Below are positions 32,164-40,861 of a stretch of DNA of 64,000 nt, piece after piece. Numbering within the stretch: the stretch's first letter is position 1; the number at the start of each line of letters is the position of its first letter. This DNA comes from Roseateles_E cavernae (GTDB lineage: Bacteria > Pseudomonadota > Gammaproteobacteria > Burkholderiales > Burkholderiaceae_C): assembly GCF_040187885.1 (NCBI RefSeq), contig NZ_JBDPLH010000006.1, forward strand, positions 124,001 through 188,000, in the 5' to 3' direction. The notes beneath the pieces are model-generated. The model had not been told where the DNA came from, ran no database searches, and was given only the letters and a program-made list of their open reading frames with translations. Position numbers and translations under genes: made by a program.

Positions 32164-34529
32164 GCGGCGACACCTCGGCCGATCGCATCGAGAACCTGAT
32201 CCAGATCGCCAGCCTGGGTGCGCTGAACCTGGGCCAGCCCGCGCGCGACGCGTCGCATGTGATTCCCGAACCCGAGCTGCGCCTGCCCCAGCACGCCATC
32301 GTCGGCCGCAGCGAGCTGGTGGCCGCCGTGCTGGCGGGCATCGAGGCCGGCCAGCAGGACTTCGCCTTCGAGTTCCTGCCCGGCATCGGCAAGACCACGG
32401 TGGCGGCCGAGCTGATACGCCACCAGGCGCTGCGCGGCCGCTTCGACGGCGTGCTGTGGGCCCATCTGGGCCAGACGCCCGATGTGCATGGCGAGCTGGT
32501 CAAATGGGCCGAGGCCGTCGGCCTGGACGAGGCCACGATCGCCAAACGCAAGAACGATGGCGAGCTGGGCCGCGCGATCGCGGCCCGTATCGGCGAGCGC
32601 CGGGTGCTGCTGGTCGTTGACGATGTCTGGACCTCGGCCGAGGGCCAGTACTTCATGCTGGCCGGCCCCCACATCACGCGGGTGCTGACTTCGCGCAAGC
32701 GCGGGGTCGCGCGCGATCTGAACCCCCGGGCCCAGGTCCATGTGGTGCCCAAGCTGGCACTGGACGAGAGCCTGCGCCTGCTGCGCGCGCTGGCGCCGCA
32801 GGCCGCCGAGGCCGAGCCCGAGGCCCTGCGCATGCTGGCGGACCGGGTCGACGGCCTGCCGCTGGCCCTGGTGCTGCTGGGCCGCATGCTGCGCAACAAC
32901 GAGGATGAGAGCCGGCCGGTGCAGGATCTGCTGGCCTCGCTGAGCGATATCCGCCGCATGTTCGCGGCCAAGAAGCCGATGGAGTTTGCCGAGAACGCCA
33001 GCTTCAGCCTGGCCGAGGTGGTCGAGGCCGGCTACAGCCAGCTGGGCAGCTCGGGCCTGCTCAACGGCGAGCCCACCGACGCCCAGCAGCTGCGCGAGGC
33101 GGTCACGGCGCTGGCGGTGCTGCGGCCCGATCCGATCTGGTTCGACGAATCGCTGGCGCTGAGCGTCGCCGAGGTCAGGCCGGTGCTGCTGCGCCAGCTG
33201 GTCCAGGCCGGCATGCTGGAGCGGCGCGCGGCGGCCCGGCCCGGCGGCGAGCCGCGCTACACGATGCACCGGGTGATCGCCGAATACCTGCGCAGCAAGC
33301 TGCCGACGGAGCGGCTGCAGCTGCTGAACACCCGCGCCGCCTACTACTACCTGGCCCAGCTGAAAGCCATCGAGGAGCAGTACCAGAAACGCAGCCACTA
33401 TCTGGGCCTGTACCGCTACGAGAACCCCGACTGGCGCGAATCGCAGGACAACTGGCTCTACCACTTCGCCCAGGCCGGCTACAGCCGCGACGCGACGATG
33501 GCCTTTCTGCGTGTCTGGCTGACCGCGTTCTGGTGGTGGAGCTGCTTCACCGACGAGGGCTTCGACTTCTGCGACCAGTTGCTCAATGAATGGGCCCACC
33601 GGCTGAGCCTGTCCGCGCCCGAGGCCGGCAGCGGCGCGCTGCTGCAGGCGCAGAGCGGCGAGCGCATCAACCAGCTGCTCGAGGGGCTGGACCTGTTGCG
33701 CCGCTTCAAGCTGGCCTATCCCAAGGAGACGGTCGAGCGCAGCCAGGGCTTCTGGCCGGACGTCGAGGCCACGCTGGGCGAGATCCGCAGGCGCGCCCAG
33801 CTCGACGCTGCACCGCCCGACGGCGACAAGCCCGATGCCTGCGTCGTGCGCGGTCTCACGAGCATCTTCCTGGCCGAGGCGGCGCGCTTTGGCCGACAGG
33901 ATTTCTCCGCCGCCGAGACCCGCTATCGCGACGCACTGGCCCTGTTTGTCGAGATCGGCGACGAGTGGACCCAGGCCTGGGTCCTCTACCACCTGGCCGA
34001 TATGCAGATCCAGCGCGGCCAGCCGGCACTGGCCCGGCCCTTGTGCGAGCAGGCGCTGCGCCTGGCCGAGCGCGAGCAGGATCCCGAGGTCGTGGCCCTG
34101 CTGCAGCGCGCGCTGGGCGATGTCGAGCTGCAGGGCGGCGAGCTCGATGCGGCGCGCCAGCACTATGCGCAGGCCTTGCAGGCGGCCTATCTGTTCCAGG
34201 TCAGCCCCGAGCCACCCGATGCCTACACGGTGAGCTTCTACCCCGAGCTGGCCGAAGCCGTGGCCGAACGCCTGCTGGTCCTGCAGGCCAGCGAACCGGC
34301 GGCCGCCCAGGCGCTGGCCCGTGACCTGCGGCACCCCTGGCTGCGGGCCCAGGGCCTGCCGGACTCGGCCGAGCCTGTCGAGATTGCCGGCAGCACGGCC
34401 GCCGCGCTGGCCGCCCGGCTGTTCGCGCCGGCCCTGCCGCTGGAGCAGCTGGGCGCCGAGGGTGCGGCCTATGCCCAGCGCGTGATCGAACATCTGTCCC
34501 GCATGCAGCAAACAGCGGCCGACGAATAG
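32160..34529 (+). CDS. NB-ARC STAND ATPase with TPR-like C-terminus (NLR-like receptor)
   Basis: A 789-residue STAND protein. Residues 8-25 (DRIENLIQIASLGALNLG) match the effector's C-terminal motif. The NB-ARC core follows: Walker A LPGIGKTT (73-80), Walker B LLVVDDVW (150-157), the TSR sensor at about 177, GLPLAL (232-237) and an MHR triplet in place of MHD at 369-371. Residues from about 600 to 700 form TPR-like helical pairs (WVLYHLADMQIQRGQPALA), probably the sensor. In the Walker A the usual first Gly is Phe (AFEFLPGIGK). The model is a receptor that oligomerises on sensing a trigger and seeds amyloid in the small protein. The trigger is unknown. Base composition is like its neighbours. 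Confidence 0.85.
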   Translation: MSGDTSADRIENLIQIASLGALNLGQPARDASHVIPEPELRLPQHAIVGRSELVAAVLAGIEAGQQDFAFEFLPGIGKTTVAAELIRHQALRGRFDGVLWAHLGQTPDVHGELVKWAEAVGLDEATIAKRKNDGELGRAIAARIGERRVLLVVDDVWTSAEGQYFMLAGPHITRVLTSRKRGVARDLNPRAQVHVVPKLALDESLRLLRALAPQAAEAEPEALRMLADRVDGLPLALVLLGRMLRNNEDESRPVQDLLASLSDIRRMFAAKKPMEFAENASFSLAEVVEAGYSQLGSSGLLNGEPTDAQQLREAVTALAVLRPDPIWFDESLALSVAEVRPVLLRQLVQAGMLERRAAARPGGEPRYTMHRVIAEYLRSKLPTERLQLLNTRAAYYYLAQLKAIEEQYQKRSHYLGLYRYENPDWRESQDNWLYHFAQAGYSRDATMAFLRVWLTAFWWWSCFTDEGFDFCDQLLNEWAHRLSLSAPEAGSGALLQAQSGERINQLLEGLDLLRRFKLAYPKETVERSQGFWPDVEATLGEIRRRAQLDAAPPDGDKPDACVVRGLTSIFLAEAARFGRQDFSAAETRYRDALALFVEIGDEWTQAWVLYHLADMQIQRGQPALARPLCEQALRLAEREQDPEVVALLQRALGDVELQGGELDAARQHYAQALQAAYLFQVSPEPPDAYTVSFYPELAEAVAERLLVLQASEPAAAQALARDLRHPWLRAQGLPDSAEPVEIAGSTAAALAARLFAPALPLEQLGAEGAAYAQRVIEHLSRMQQTAADE

Positions 34530-34569
34530 GCCATGATGTCGGCTGTCGCACAGCCCCAGGCTCAACACC

Positions 34570-36072
34570 ATGACTCAGACTTCCCGCATCGACTGGCACG
34601 CCCGTGCCGCCAGCCTGCAGGCCGACGGCCGCGCCTTCATCGCCGGCCAGCGCGTCGCCAGCGCCAGCGGCGAGACCTTCGCCAAGCATTCGCCGATCGA
34701 CGGCCGGTTGCTGGGCGCCATCGCGCGCGGCCAGGCGGCCGATATAGCCGCCGCCGTCGCCAGCGCCCGCGCCGCCTTCGATGATGGCCGCTGGTCCGCC
34801 CGGCCGCCGGCCGCGCGCAAAAAGGTGCTCTTGCGCTTCGCCGATGCGATCCTGGCGGCCCGCGACGAGCTGGCCCTGCTGGAGACGCTGGACATGGGCA
34901 AGCCGATCCAGTACGCGCTGACGGTCGATGTGCCGGCCGCCGCGCGCTGCATCGCCTGGTATGCCGAGGCCATCGACAAGGTCTATGACGAGATCGCGCC
35001 GACCGGGCCGAATGCGCTGGCCCTGATACAGCGCGAGGCCATGGGCGTGATCGGCGCCATCGTGCCCTGGAACTACCCGATGATCATGGCGGCCTGGAAG
35101 CTGGGCCCGGCCTTGGCGGCCGGCAATTCGGTGGTGCTCAAGCCCAGCGAGAAGTCGCCGCTGACCGCGCTGCGCCTGGCCGAGCTCGCGCTGGCCGCCG
35201 GCCTGCCCGAGGGCGTATTGAATGTCGTGCCCGGCTACGGCCATGAGGCCGGCGAGGCGCTGGCCCTGCATATGGAGGTCGACGCGGTGGGCTTTACCGG
35301 CTCGACCCGGGTCGGCCGCAAGATGCTGGAGTACGCCGGCCGCTCGAACCTGAAGCGGGTCTACAACGAGCTGGGCGGCAAGTCGGCCTTCATCGTCTTT
35401 CCCGATTTCGACGACATCACCCGTGCCGCCAAGACCGTGGCCGGCGCGATGTTCTTCAATCAGGGAGAAAGCTGCAACGCGCCCTCGCGCGTGCTGGTGC
35501 ACGAGAGCATCGCCGATCAGTTCGTCGAGCTGGTCGCGGCGCAAGCGCCCAGATACCAGCCCGGCGACCCGCTGGACGCCGGCACCGTGATGGGCGCCAT
35601 CGTCGACGAAACACAGCTGAAGACCGTGCTGGGCTATATCGAGTCCGGCACATCGGAAGGAGCCCGCGCCATCGTCGGCGGCCGCCAGGCGCGCAGCGAC
35701 AGCGGCGGCTTCTATGTCGAACCCACCGTGTTCGACGGCGCCACCAACCAGATGAAGATCGCCCGCGAGGAGATCTTCGGCCCGGTGATGAGCGTGCTGC
35801 GCTTCAAGGACGAGGCCGATGCCGTGGCCCAGGCCAATGCCAGCGCCTACGGCCTGCAGGCCAGCGTCTGGAGCTCGCACATCGACCGCGCCCACCGCGT
35901 CGCCCGCGCGCTGAAGGCCGGCACCGTGCATGTCAACCAGTACGACGAAGACGACATCACCGTGCCCTTCGGCGGCTACAAGCAAAGCGGCAATGGCCGC
36001 GACAAGTCGCTGCACGCCTTTGACAAGTACACAGAGCTGAAGACGACCTGGCTGCGTATCAACGCCGGTTGA
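34570..36072 (+). CDS. Aldehyde dehydrogenase, PuuC/KauB-like
   Basis: NAD(P)-dependent aldehyde dehydrogenase, 500 residues. GVIGAIVPWNYPMIMAAWK, GNSVVLKPSEKSPLTA, VGFTGSTRVGR, the general base in YNELGGKS and the nucleophile C302 in NQGESCNAPSR are all present. It ends FGGYKQSGNGRDKSLHAFDKYTELKTTW, the PuuC-type ending. It would oxidise gamma-glutamyl-gamma-aminobutyraldehyde or aminobutyraldehyde from SpuC. It starts 40 bases after the STAND gene, a position best explained if the ABM-Bell-STAND genes were inserted between it and spuC. Exact substrate is inferred from context. Confidence 0.9.
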   Translation: MTQTSRIDWHARAASLQADGRAFIAGQRVASASGETFAKHSPIDGRLLGAIARGQAADIAAAVASARAAFDDGRWSARPPAARKKVLLRFADAILAARDELALLETLDMGKPIQYALTVDVPAAARCIAWYAEAIDKVYDEIAPTGPNALALIQREAMGVIGAIVPWNYPMIMAAWKLGPALAAGNSVVLKPSEKSPLTALRLAELALAAGLPEGVLNVVPGYGHEAGEALALHMEVDAVGFTGSTRVGRKMLEYAGRSNLKRVYNELGGKSAFIVFPDFDDITRAAKTVAGAMFFNQGESCNAPSRVLVHESIADQFVELVAAQAPRYQPGDPLDAGTVMGAIVDETQLKTVLGYIESGTSEGARAIVGGRQARSDSGGFYVEPTVFDGATNQMKIAREEIFGPVMSVLRFKDEADAVAQANASAYGLQASVWSSHIDRAHRVARALKAGTVHVNQYDEDDITVPFGGYKQSGNGRDKSLHAFDKYTELKTTWLRINAG

Positions 36073-36087
36073 ACAGCGGCGGCGCCC

Positions 36088-36903
36088 TCATTTCGAGGTC
36101 TGGCCCAGGTCCCCGCTCCTGAGCTTGTTGGCCAGCCGCGGATCATCGATCCGTATCTCCATCTGGCCTTCGCGCTGCTGACGCGGATCCTTCCAGAGCA
36201 GGCGCACCGGCAGGATCAGCCGACCGACATAGCGCTGGCTTCCCACCACATGGGCCACGGGGATCAGGATCTCGTTGCTCAGGCGCTGCGACTGCTGGGC
36301 CGGCTCCATCAGCTGACCCAGGCCATGGGGTTTGGGCTCACCCTGGAAGCTGGCCGTCATCGCGCTGTAGAGCCCGCCCTGGCCGCCGCGCTGCGCATCG
36401 AAATCGCGCTGATGGGCCAGCAAGCGCAGCTCGGTGGCCGGGGTGTTGCCGACATTCATCAGGCGCAGGCAGACGACCTGGCGCAGCAGCAGGCTCTGAT
36501 CGGCCGCCCGGCTCATCAGGTGATAGTGGGCCTTCCAGGCCTTGGCGGCGTCGCGCATCTGCTGCTCCTGCTGATCGTCCAGCCAGACCAGGTTCAGCAG
36601 GCCGTCGTCCATGCCACGGGCAAAGTCGTTGGCGGTCAGCACCTGCCACTCGGCCACCAGCCGCACCGAGTTCTCGAAAGCCTTGTTCTTCAACTCCAGC
36701 TGGCGCAGCTCCGCCTCCAGCAGGGTCGAGCGGTTCCTGGCCTCCTTGACCTGGGTGTCGATCTCGCTGGTCACCGTCGCGATGAAATTCGTCTTTATCG
36801 CGACGAAGACGCCCAGGCCGGTCGAGATCAGGCCCAGCACCAGACCCAGGGACTTGAGCCGCTCATCCAGGCTGGGCGTGGCGGGCTTGTCGGATTCCGG
36901 CAT
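36088..36903 (-). CDS. Hypothetical membrane-anchored coiled-coil protein
   Basis: I do not recognise this 271-residue protein. After a polar start (MPESDKPATPSLDERLKSLG) it has one membrane helix (about 20-42, LVLGLISTGLGVFVAIKTNF), then a heptad-rich coiled coil (about 45-80, EIDTQVKEARNRSTLLEAEL), and a soluble domain containing RQVVCLRLMNVGNTPATELRL, an immunoglobulin-like strand pattern. The start at 36903 has AGGAG eight bases upstream; a longer frame is open but basic and unlikely. It is convergent with the aldehyde dehydrogenase (15 bases apart) and 94 bases from the MFS gene. Function unknown. Confidence 0.6.
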   Translation of the reverse strand: MPESDKPATPSLDERLKSLGLVLGLISTGLGVFVAIKTNFIATVTSEIDTQVKEARNRSTLLEAELRQLELKNKAFENSVRLVAEWQVLTANDFARGMDDGLLNLVWLDDQQEQQMRDAAKAWKAHYHLMSRAADQSLLLRQVVCLRLMNVGNTPATELRLLAHQRDFDAQRGGQGGLYSAMTASFQGEPKPHGLGQLMEPAQQSQRLSNEILIPVAHVVGSQRYVGRLILPVRLLWKDPRQQREGQMEIRIDDPRLANKLRSGDLGQTSK

Positions 36904-36997
36904 GGTCGGCTCCTGTGGCGGCGATGCCGGAATCCTGCCTCGTCGGGGAGCGCGACGCAAACCCGTCCTCCATTCGATGCGGGATCCGCCGTCCGGT

Positions 36998-38596
36998 TCA
37001 CAGCGCCAGGAAGTGATGCACGGCTGGCCGCTCCGGGCCGATATGGAACTTCAGCGCCTCGCCCTGCAGATCGGCGTCGGCCTGCGAGACGCGCTGGTGC
37101 TGGCGCAGATGCTCGGCCCAGGACTCGACCAGGAACCACTCCATCAGCCGCTCCGGCTCGGCCGTGTGCTCGGTGATGCCCCAGGCATAGGCACCGTCGC
37201 GTCGGCGCTCGATGGCCAGGCGCTTGAGCGCGAGCAGGAAGGCCTCGCGGTCTTCGCGGCGAACGCGGTACTCGATCTGAATCATTACCGGCCCGCGATC
37301 ATCAGCGACCGGCTCGGCCAGCAGCGGCTCGGGCCAATGATTGGCGGGCTGCAGATCGGCCTCGCCGGCGGGCAGCTTGAGCCGGTGGAAGATCAGCGCG
37401 ACCACCGTCAGACCTGCAGCGCCGGCGGCCAAGGTGGCCGGCACGCCGATCTGCTGCGCGATCAGGCCCCAGCCCAGGCTGCCGGCCGCCATCGCGCCGT
37501 TGAACACGGTCAGATAGACCGCCAGGCCGCGGCCGCGCACCCAGTTCGGCAGGATGGCCTGGGCCACACCGTTCAGCGTGGTCAGCGCGATGATCCAGCC
37601 CAGGCCGAGCAGCAGCATCAGCACGACGGCGGCCCAGCGCGGCGGCGCGGCCACCAGGGCCGCCATCACGGCGGCCGCCAGCAGCGAGGCCAGCAGTACC
37701 AGGCCGTCGACATCCAGACGCTGGCGCAGGCGCGGCATCAGCACCGCGCCGAGGATGGCGCCGGCGCCGACCGCGCCCAGCATCAGGCCGTAGAAGCCGG
37801 CCGTGCCGCCCAGCATCTGCCGTGCCACCAGTGGCAGCAAGGCCCAGACGGCGCTGGCGAACAGGAAGAACACCGCCGCACGCAGCAGCACGGTATGCAG
37901 CTCGGGGCTGGCGCGGGTGTAGCGCAGGCCGGCGCGGAAGGCACCAAGAAAATCTTCTGACAGCGCGCTCTCGCTCGGTGCCGGACGGCGCCACCACAGC
38001 AGCGCGGCGATCACGAAGACATAGCTCAGCACATCGACGCCATAGGTCAGCGCGGCGCCGAAGCTGGCCAGGATCAGGCCGCCGGCCGCCGGCCCGATGG
38101 CGCGGGCGATATTGACGCCTAGCGAGTTCAGCGCCACCGCATTCCTCAGGTCTGAACGCGGCACCAGCTCGGGCACGATGGACTGCCAGGTCGGCCCCAT
38201 CAGCGCCGCGCCGATGCCGCCGACAAAGGTCAAGGCGATCAGCGAGCCGACCGACTGCAGGCCCAGCCAGGACAGGGTCAGCAAGGTCGCGCTGACGGCG
38301 CCCAGCAGCACTTGCACGCCGATCAGGAAGCGGCGCCGGTCGAGGATGTCGGACAGCACGCCGGCCGGTATCGCCAGCAGAAAGACCGGCAGGGTCGCGG
38401 CGGTCTGTATCAGCGCGACGGCGGTCGGGCTGGCCGACAGATCGGTGATCAGCCAGGCGCTGGCGACATCGCGCATGAAGCTGCCGATATTGCCCAGCAC
38501 CGTGGCCGCCCACAGCACCGCGAACACCGGCTGGCGCAGCGGCGCGAAGCTGCCCGAGGACGATGGCGAGGAGGAGGCCTTGCTCGCTTCAGCCAT
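36998..38596 (-). CDS. MFS transporter with C-terminal ABM-like domain
   Basis: A 532-residue fusion. Residues about 15-410 are an MFS exporter of the enterobactin-exporter-like group (MFS_3), starting PLRQPVFAVLWAATVLGNIG and with the loop motif DILDRRRFLIG. Residues from about 437 (IQIEYRVRREDREAFLLAL) to 525 form a small ABM-like dimeric domain with WFLVESWAEHLRQHQRVS. This combination is known in MFS proteins of Burkholderiales; what the soluble domain binds is unknown. The ATG at 38596 lies eight bases inside the upstream DoxX gene, so it is translationally coupled as the last gene of the XapX operon. Confidence 0.85.
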   Translation of the reverse strand: MAEASKASSSPSSSGSFAPLRQPVFAVLWAATVLGNIGSFMRDVASAWLITDLSASPTAVALIQTAATLPVFLLAIPAGVLSDILDRRRFLIGVQVLLGAVSATLLTLSWLGLQSVGSLIALTFVGGIGAALMGPTWQSIVPELVPRSDLRNAVALNSLGVNIARAIGPAAGGLILASFGAALTYGVDVLSYVFVIAALLWWRRPAPSESALSEDFLGAFRAGLRYTRASPELHTVLLRAAVFFLFASAVWALLPLVARQMLGGTAGFYGLMLGAVGAGAILGAVLMPRLRQRLDVDGLVLLASLLAAAVMAALVAAPPRWAAVVLMLLLGLGWIIALTTLNGVAQAILPNWVRGRGLAVYLTVFNGAMAAGSLGWGLIAQQIGVPATLAAGAAGLTVVALIFHRLKLPAGEADLQPANHWPEPLLAEPVADDRGPVMIQIEYRVRREDREAFLLALKRLAIERRRDGAYAWGITEHTAEPERLMEWFLVESWAEHLRQHQRVSQADADLQGEALKFHIGPERPAVHHFLAL

Positions 38597-38981
38597 GGCG
38601 GTCCTGCCAGTCGTGCCAGGCCACCAGCAGCAAGCCGCCGACCAGGCCCCAGTGCTCGAAGAAGGCATTCATCAGCATGAAGCGCTCATGGCCCGAGGAT
38701 TCCCAGTAGCGGTTGGCCATGAAGGTAGCCGCCGCGGTGAAGACCGCCAGCGCCAGAGCGCCGAGCCAGCGCAGCCGGCCCGTCAGGATCAGCGCGGCGG
38801 CGCCCAGCTCCAGCACGATCACCGCCACCGCAAACAAGGGCGCCGGCTGCAGGCCGAAGTGCCTCATCTCGCCGACGGCACCGGGGAAGTCGAAGAGCTT
38901 TACCAGACCGCCCTGCAGATAGGCAGCGCACAGCAGCAGCAGGCACAGCCAGCGCAGGCCCGCATTCATCCTGATTGCCAT
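38589..38981 (-). CDS. DoxX family membrane protein
   Basis: A 130-residue four-helix membrane protein of the DoxX family. Seen are LRWLCLLLLCAAYLQGGLVKLFDFPGA near the start, HFGLQPAPLFAVAVIVLELGAAALILTG in the middle and ERFMLMNAFFEHWGLVGGLLLVAW at the end, the usual DoxX order. The ATG at 38981 was chosen over one eight codons upstream because it lies two bases after the amidohydrolase stop. Relatives are linked to quinone or thiosulfate redox chemistry, but not firmly for this subgroup. Confidence 0.85.
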   Translation of the reverse strand: MAIRMNAGLRWLCLLLLCAAYLQGGLVKLFDFPGAVGEMRHFGLQPAPLFAVAVIVLELGAAALILTGRLRWLGALALAVFTAAATFMANRYWESSGHERFMLMNAFFEHWGLVGGLLLVAWHDWQDRHG

Positions 38982-38983
38982 GT

Positions 38984-40861
38984 TCACACCGCCCAGCAGG
39001 CGCAACCCAGCGCACCCCAGAAACTCTTGAAATCGGACACCGGCGCATTGCTGGCCCAGGACTTGGCATGCTGGTGGCCGTGCACCTGGCAGGCGGTGGC
39101 GCAGGCACAGGCCTGCTCTTGCATGACCGCTTGCAGTGGCTTGCCCTCCTGCTCGCCCCAGGCGCCATAGCCCTTGAAGCTGCGCACCGGCGACCAGTCC
39201 GGCATGGCCGGCGGCAGCGTGGCCTCGTCATCCGAGGCGAAGGGGCCGGCGCCATAGACCACCTTGCCGCCGACCACGGTCAGCAGCGCGGTGGTGTCGA
39301 TGATCTCGCTCTCGGCGCAGGCGAAGAAGTCGCGGTCCGGTACCAGCAGGTCGGCCAGCATGCCCTCCTCGATGCGGCCCTTCTTGCCCTCCTCGTTGGA
39401 GAACCAGCAGACGTTCTCGGTCCACATCCGCAGCGCCTGTTCGCGATCCAGGCAGTTGCGCTGCGGCGTCAGCTGCAGGCCGCCGACGGTCTTGCCGGTG
39501 ATCAGCCAGGCCAGCGAGACCCAGGGGTTGTAGGAAGCGACGCGGGTCGCGTCGGTGCCGGCCGAGACCTTCATGCCCTTGCTCAGCATCTTGGCCACCG
39601 GCGGCGTGGCCTCGGCCGCGCCGGAGCCATAGCGCTCGACGAAGTACTCGCCCTGGTAGGCCATGCGGTGCTGCACCGCAACGCCGCCGCCCAGCGCCGC
39701 GATGCGGTCCATCGAGCGTTCGGAGATCGTCTCGGCATGGTCGAAGAACCAGTTCAGCCCGGCCAGCGGCACGTCCCGATTGACCCGCTCGAACACATCG
39801 AGCGCGCGGCTGATGGTCTCGTCATAGGTCGCATGCATGCGCCAGGGCCAGCGGTTCTGCGCCAGGATGCGCACCACCCCGTCGAGGTCGTCCTCCATCT
39901 CCGGCCCCATCTCCGGGCGCGGCTGGCGGAAGTCCTCGAAGTCGGCGGCCGAGAACACCAGCATCTCGCCGGCGCCGTTGTGGCGGAAGTAGTCGTCGCC
40001 CTGCTTGTAGCTGGAGCTGGCGGTCCAGTTCAGGAAGTCGGCTTTTTCCTGCTTGAGCTTTTGCGTGAACAGGTTGTAGGCCAGGCGAATGGTGAGCTGG
40101 CCGGCATCGGCCAGCTGCTGGATCACCTGGTAGTCGTCGGGATAGTTCTGGAAGCCGCCGCCGGCATCGATGGCGCCGGTCACGCCCAGGCGGTTGAGCT
40201 CGCGCATGAAGTGGCGGGTCGAGTTCAGCTGGTATTCGACGGGCAGCTTCGGCCCCTTGGCCAGCGTGGCGTAGAGGATGGACGCATTCGGCTTGGCCAA
40301 GAGCAGGCCGGTCGGGTTGCCGGCGCTGTCGCGCAGGATCTGCCCGCCGGGCGGCTCGGGCGTGTCGCGGGTGTAGCCGACGGCGCGCAGCGCGGCGCCG
40401 TTCAGCAGCGCGCGGTCGTAGAGATGCAGGATGAAGACCGGGGTGTCGGGTGCCACCGCGTTCAGCTCCTCCAGGGTCGGCAGGCGCTTCTCGGCGAACT
40501 GGTGCTCGGTGAAGCCGCCGACCACGCGCACCCATTGCGGCGCCGGCGTGATGTCGACCTGGCGCTTGAGCATGGCCATCGCATCGGCCAGGCTCTTCAC
40601 GCCGTCCCAGCGCAGTTCCAGATTGAAGTTCAGGCCGCCGCGGATGATGTGGATATGGTTGTCGATCAGGCCCGGCAGCACGCGGCGGCCGCCCACATCG
40701 ATGATCTTGGTCATCGGCCCGGCCAGGGCCATCACGGCCTGCTCATCGCCGACGCGCAGGAAGCGGCCGTCCTTGATGGCCACCGCCGAGGCCGTGGGCT
40801 GGGCCCGGTTCAGCGTCGTGAACTGGCCGCGATGCAGGATCAGATCGGCGGTTTCAGACAT
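38984..40861 (-). CDS. YtcJ-like amidohydrolase with cysteine-rich tail
   Basis: A 625-residue amidohydrolase of the YtcJ (Amidohydro_3) group. The metal motif is LPGLIDNHIHIIRGG (about 62-76), later DHAETISERS and SAGTDATRVASYNPW supply the remaining ligands. The usual family length is 540-580; the extra C-terminal part (after about 575) holds EQACACATACQVHGHQHA and ends GALGCACWAV, rich in Cys and His and likely to bind metal. It overlaps the XapX gene by eight bases and is followed by DoxX after two bases. Substrate unknown; YtcJ relatives hydrolyse amides or formyl groups. Confidence 0.82.
   Translation of the reverse strand: MSETADLILHRGQFTTLNRAQPTASAVAIKDGRFLRVGDEQAVMALAGPMTKIIDVGGRRVLPGLIDNHIHIIRGGLNFNLELRWDGVKSLADAMAMLKRQVDITPAPQWVRVVGGFTEHQFAEKRLPTLEELNAVAPDTPVFILHLYDRALLNGAALRAVGYTRDTPEPPGGQILRDSAGNPTGLLLAKPNASILYATLAKGPKLPVEYQLNSTRHFMRELNRLGVTGAIDAGGGFQNYPDDYQVIQQLADAGQLTIRLAYNLFTQKLKQEKADFLNWTASSSYKQGDDYFRHNGAGEMLVFSAADFEDFRQPRPEMGPEMEDDLDGVVRILAQNRWPWRMHATYDETISRALDVFERVNRDVPLAGLNWFFDHAETISERSMDRIAALGGGVAVQHRMAYQGEYFVERYGSGAAEATPPVAKMLSKGMKVSAGTDATRVASYNPWVSLAWLITGKTVGGLQLTPQRNCLDREQALRMWTENVCWFSNEEGKKGRIEEGMLADLLVPDRDFFACAESEIIDTTALLTVVGGKVVYGAGPFASDDEATLPPAMPDWSPVRSFKGYGAWGEQEGKPLQAVMQEQACACATACQVHGHQHAKSWASNAPVSDFKSFWGALGCACWAV

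Noticed and set aside
31346..34569. Mobile element carrying the STAND module
   Set aside because: No integrase, transposase, terminal repeats or composition change could be seen, so only an old insertion can be suggested.
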